Below are positions 59,168-64,000 of a stretch of DNA of 64,000 nt, one piece after another; positions within the stretch are counted from its first letter, which is position 1; the number at the start of each line of letters is the position of its first letter. The translations under genes and the position numbers were made by a program. Origin of the DNA: Psettodes erumei (taxonomy: Eukaryota > Chordata > Actinopteri > Pleuronectiformes > Psettodidae); NCBI GenBank assembly GCA_016785225.1, contig JAFBJZ010000429.1:496001-560000 (forward strand), written 5' to 3'. The notes under the pieces are model-generated. The model searched no databases. It worked only from the letters and a program-made list of their open reading frames with translations, and was not told where the DNA came from.

Positions 59168-62100
59168 GTATGATGGAGGTGGAGGAGAAGCTGTTTTCAC
59201 ACCCAACAACCTGCCAAGATTGTGATTTAAAATGATACAAATGCCGCGCGCGTGGAGAGATACAGCGGGCCGGCCTCTGCTCCAAGACCGAGGGAGGGTA
59301 CCGCTGCCAAAATGGACTCCTCCCAAAGCATACAGGCTTCTATTAGGAAAAGGTCAGGCTCCGTTTGTGAGCCGGAGGGTCTGCACAACAGACAAAGCCA
59401 TTCACTCTTTATTTCTTATTTTTCTCGCTCATTTACGAATACTAAATATACCATTCTGTACGTTGAGTTCCTGAGCATCCCTTTTCTAGCACTGACACAC
59501 TTTTTTTTTATTGATTTGGCAAATGCAGTATTCGACAGCTCCGTCTCTGCACGTGTGCTCGCTGTGACCTTGGATGCTGAGTAAACATGCGTGCATGTGC
59601 TATTTGGATGTTTGTGGATGGGGACTCGATTGCAAGTGCACTGGGGTGGTGTGCAATATATTGATGTTGCCTCCTTTCACTCGCCTGACAGATTGACAAG
59701 AGTTTCTAGTGCAGAGGCCTAACAACAGAGACACGGGGGGTGTACAGACAGAAACAAGAGAGAAGAAGAACTGTGAGTCACAAAAAAAACAAACCCTAAA
59801 TGTGGTAGAGAAAGTGGGGATGTTTGGGATTTCATGCACCTGGAGACAAACTCCATGCAACTCTGAATATACAGTCCAATTGTGATTTCTAGACAATGAA
59901 ATCTAAAAAAGTAAGAGATTCTTTTTTTAAAATTTATCCTGCACAGACACTCTTCTACTGTGAACAGTATTGACAGTAACAAACATCAAAATGACTTATT
60001 AAAATGAGTGACTTTTCAGAAAAATATGCTGACAGCAACATTATTGTCACTGGATACTGTCCATCATTTGGAAATGTTTTGTGATGATGATGCGCACAGT
60101 GAAAATGATGCACAAAGCTGACAAGCAGACACTCGGACCCCCCAGTTTTTTATGTCCAGATGTGACGAGAACAGTTAATAGTCCCAGTCTTATGTCACTG
60201 TCCTAATGTGACATTGCGGCGAACCCAATCAAGCCGCTTTGAAGCCTCAGTTACGTGTCTTCATTTCCAAGCCTGGGGGTAGCCAAGTGGAATTAAAAAA
60301 AAAAAAAAGCTTTTCACGTCTTTCTGCCACTTTCCAGCAAGTCAATAATATTCCAATTTCTCAAAGTAAATGCAAAACGATTGATGTCGATCAGAGCAGT
60401 GAGTCAGGGCAGCCCTGGCTGGGGCCTCTTGAATTGAATCTTTCCAGACTGGGCCTGTTTTTTTTGCCTTGTAAACAATGACCAGTTGCATATGGTCTGA
60501 TCCAGGATTAGCTTCACCTGTAATGGGGCCTGCGTGGAGTGAGTTAAACTGTTAAAATTATTTTCAGTGGTGGTGGTGGCGACGGCAGCGGCAGGGGGAG
60601 GGGGGGTTTACCACCTGATAAGCCTCGGCCAGCCGTCTTGGGGGCACAGCGATGACACTCTAACAAGGTGGGAAGACAAACTGCTCTGGGCTACCAAGAA
60701 GCAGAAGACTCTCGTTGTCCTGTGGGCTATTTTGCCACATTCACAGTAGCTTTGCTGCTGCAGTGGACATGATGAGCAGGGTCATAATTGGCTCTGTCCA
60801 CTAAACCCCTCATTGGTTTGCCACAATGACAGTGGGCTACATACTTCGTACAACTGGAAGTTGTGACCACATTAGCTGCATTCATTGGTGCATTTGGGGG
60901 CAATATCATAATGATGTAGAGTGGCAGCCATTAGGGTTGTGGTGTGGTAATGGTAATAGTCCAGCGATTGCAGCAGGTGCTTTACAGAGGTTATGAGCCC
61001 ATTCAGGCCCCATCATTACAGAGCAGTTAAGAGTTGAACAAGGATTCACTTAAATCCGAATGTGAGGCAAATGTAACACATGCCTGCTTCATGTGTCGTT
61101 CTAATTCTATGGCCGCTGTTGATCCTTACTGCCAGAACTGCCTCCTAATGCATCTCCTTTCTCTGTGACCAATCGAATTAAAACCTCCACACTTATGTGA
61201 AAAAGCCATCCTCGTTTTGCATTAATGTCTTGAATAGCTTTTCTTTTCTTTTTCTTTTTTTTCAAATTTCAGTTCATTGTTTTCCTTTTCAACGCTTGTG
61301 CCTGCCCATACCCGAGGGTTTTAAATCACTGGGTTCCCATTGTATTCATATGCTCTGAGCTGAACCCATTTGGATGGGATTAAAATTCCAGAGGGATGTG
61401 GGTGATAAAATATTAGCCATGCTCCTCTGCAAACCAGACTCATCGTTCTGGACAGCGTTTAAGCCGGTGACATATTACAGAAGGTTGTTTGGAATAGACA
61501 CAACAAGACAACAACTCCAGCCAGCCTGACAGCACATAACATAACATCAGCTATAAGACGGCCAATAGCCAAGACATTACATCAGCCCATTTGAAGAGCA
61601 GGCAGAATGTCTTAATGTCTTTCCTGTTTTTTTTTTTTTTTTATTCTTAGATGTATAAGCTTACCGGAATGTCTGCAGAGTGGTGTAAATGCGCTTCCAT
61701 CCATCAGGTTAGCCCAAACCTTTTCAAATTATGCCATTACAACCATCTAAACTCAAACTCCGCACAGGGCTGATGGAATGAATCGGAAACAAAATGGTTC
61801 ATGCACAAAGCGTACTCCGGGGCACACGTTAAAACACGCAGGTCTTTAGTTAAGGCGCAGAAGGCCCAGAATGCCCCGGTGTCAGGATATCACACCAGCA
61901 GCGAGGGAGTCCTGAACGTGATTGACGGGGGCTGATGATCCAGATGTGGGCATGTCGTTAATATTCCACCTGTGGACAGGACGCACAGAATGAAAACAAA
62001 CTGCAATAAGATATTGCAGGATTCTATCAATAACATAGAACATATAAACCATTGCATGCCGTTATGTATTCACTGATTGAGTGTGGAACTCCCTCCCCCT

Positions 62101-62562
62101 CGCTGAGCACAGCTGAGCCATAGCTAATATCCCAAAAAGTTGCTAGATTGTTCCCCGTGGCTCTTATGGGGACACAGCTGCTGAGCTGGGAACACTCGGG
62201 TGTTTTCGAGGTGCAGACATTAGGCAGCTTTCAGGTATGTGCATCTTAATCATGTTTGTCAGTCAGCTTACCAGTGAACCTGCTTTTTATTGCACGCAAG
62301 CAACGATAACACAAATGACACACAATTGAAATAGAAAAAAAAACATGGAAAAGCTGTGCCACACAATAATAATCTGCTGCAAGTTATTTATAAGATATGC
62401 AAAATATTCAAAATAAAAATTTCAAGATGTGAATATTTCCCTCTGATGAATAAGTAATATACCACAGGGGCCAAATTATGATATAGCTGTGATACAAGAT
62501 ATTTATGTTTTTTTGATGAGTTTTCACTCGGCCATTCTTACTGTACCTTCAAGGAGAGCACG

Positions 62563-62632
62563 GCTGGGAGCATCCATGGAGCATCAGTAGCCTAATCAGG
62601 CTCCATGGATGTCACGTTTCCTGGTTCCCAGC
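62563..62632. repeat. Two-tier inverted repeat
   Basis: catccatggagc (62571-62582) pairs perfectly with gctccatggatg (62600-62611) around a 17-base loop. Outside it, gctggga (62563-62569) pairs with tcccagc (62626-62632), leaving a 14-base bulge on the 3' side. Confidence 0.85.
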
Positions 62633-64000
62633 GCTGTGATAAAAATGGCACTTAAAGGGTTACATCAAACTTATGCAGTAAAAAAAAGTGGTGTCCACAA
62701 ATTATATAATAACTTACAATCAGCAAACTGGAAAGCACGTAAAACCCTTACAACTTTAATATAAATCGTCGCCATTCAGCCGTGCCGTTTTAGCTCAGTT
62801 GTAGCCTCGTGTAACACTGCTCATTTTCATCCAGCCACAGCCAGAAGTACTGCGCACCGCCGATTAGATTTCGTCTCACCTCCACAGCAAACACCTCAAC
62901 AATATCCCATTGAGGTTTATGAGGTGGGTGGACACCTATAATGGTGATTTCTTAAAATAATTTTTCGCTGCTCCCCTCTCATCGCTGCGTCGCTATGATG
63001 TGCTCTTGCGCTTGGCCTGCGTATGGGGAGTGGCCCTGCAAATCGCATCAATTATGCCTCATCTCCGTCCTGAAGTAGGCCTCGCATGTCTTAATTTGAG
63101 AGCTCACACGTCCATTTATCCTCCCACACCTCCAGGGACGGTGCACACATCATCCCTGAGCTCAGCCACCCCGTTTTGTTTTTTTTTCCCTGCTACTGCT
63201 GTGGCGTGAATCCAAAGACAAATTGCTGCTGTCGTCGTGGACAGATTCTGGGTGGTGAGGATCTCTGAGGCTCTTGAGCGCAGTGTCGATATCTTTGATC
63301 TTATTAACACAGAGATGTGGGGAAATGATCAATGCATATCTGTCATGCAGTCACAGTTTTTCCTGATGTCTCGATTATAGCCAGTTATCATTTTAATATG
63401 GCCATTTGGCATGGCAGTAGTAATTGTCCTTCTGTCACTGTTCATTTGTCTCCATTTCTCAGTATTAGAATATAGGCAGAGCACTAAATGAAGACCATGT
63501 TTTAAATGACATACTCCAAAGCACTTTCATATCAATTCTCCTTAATGAAAACAAGAGGGAAAGTACAAGTCAGATTTAATGAGTATTAAATCATATCCAT
63601 TACAGTTCTAGACAATATAATACAGTATTTTTTTTACAGTTAAGATGTTGTGTAGCTATATTGAAAAGAGAATCATGCTCAGCACAGTCATCCTGCAAGA
63701 AATTTGTCAAAAAGATATTGTGTGCTTGGGAGAAAATAAAGCCACCACATCTCATCTTTGAGAGGGTGGGAGAGGAGGTTTCTTTTAAAATAGCATCTAT
63801 TGAGAAAATGTGTGTATGTGCGCTTGCCTTTGCTGTTTTTTTTTCTTTCTGGATAATACTTAGTGACTTTAGGAGCTGCATTGTCTCACTGACTTCAAAG
63901 CTCAGGGTAGAAACGTGAAGGATTAATCTATCACCGCGTTGAAAGATTTTGGTTTGGTTTTTTTCTCCCCTGACTGTCTGAGATGATGGTGTTGATGGAA

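Larger units (their letters stand above)
53246..64000 (+). other. nrg3 intron 1 to the end of the window, no exon seen
   Basis: Intron sequence with microsatellites (listed separately), perfect hairpins at 59098-59167 and 62563-62632, and complex unique stretches at 60880-61160, 61320-61460 and 61900-61990 that look like candidate regulatory DNA. I searched the frames for the EGF-like exon of NRG3 (six Cys, C-x-N-x-G-x-C) and did not find it. Confidence 0.55.

Noticed and set aside
1..64000. CRISPR arrays, bacterial operons, rRNA genes
   Set aside because: No regularly spaced repeats or bacterial gene signals were seen; the sequence is vertebrate nuclear DNA.

Overview
This window is vertebrate nuclear DNA, almost certainly from a bony fish (percomorph-type teleost). 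The base composition is about 40% GC. Long CA/TG, CT/GA and AT microsatellites are scattered throughout, and the interspersed repeats are old copies of families I associate with teleost genomes. There are no operons, ribosome binding sites or dense gene packing. Nearly all open frames of 60-150 codons here are chance frames in non-coding DNA.

Only one coding segment can be supported: the first coding exon of a neuregulin-3 gene (nrg3), at 37583-38426 on the + strand. It encodes the NRG3-specific N-terminus, a hydrophobic membrane segment and a Ser/Thr/Pro-rich stalk, and it ends at a perfect GTGAGT splice donor. The EGF-like domain that binds ErbB4 must lie on later exons, and none of them is visible before the window ends. 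Intron 1 is therefore at least 25.5 kb long, in keeping with the very large first intron of NRG3 in other vertebrates.

Layout. Positions 1-36000 are upstream intergenic DNA (or introns of an unseen transcript) holding single-copy sequence and decayed mobile elements: a tRNA-headed fish repeat (about 2.07 kb), a dispersed repeat (about 10.9 kb), a Harbinger-like DNA transposon remnant (about 11.5-12.1 kb), a reverse-transcriptase fragment of a LINE (about 15.6 kb) and other fish repeats. Two nearly identical direct repeats of about 460 bp lie 4 kb apart at 12.7 and 16.66 kb. Positions 36010-37582 are a CpG-rich, pyrimidine-rich candidate promoter and 5' untranslated region, with a CA microsatellite and a CTCF-like site. 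After the exon, intron 1 (38427-64000) holds a 440-bp purine-rich tract, microsatellites, a tRNA-derived SINE, a candidate hAT-type element, more repeat copies and several striking inverted repeats. Some unique, homeodomain- and E-box-rich stretches could be conserved regulatory elements, which would fit a neural developmental gene.

No new multi-gene system is visible. The observations most worth following are the near-identical non-coding duplication with its abrupt change of identity, the cluster of unassigned minus-strand open frames at 31.5-33.8 kb, and the perfect hairpins in intron 1.
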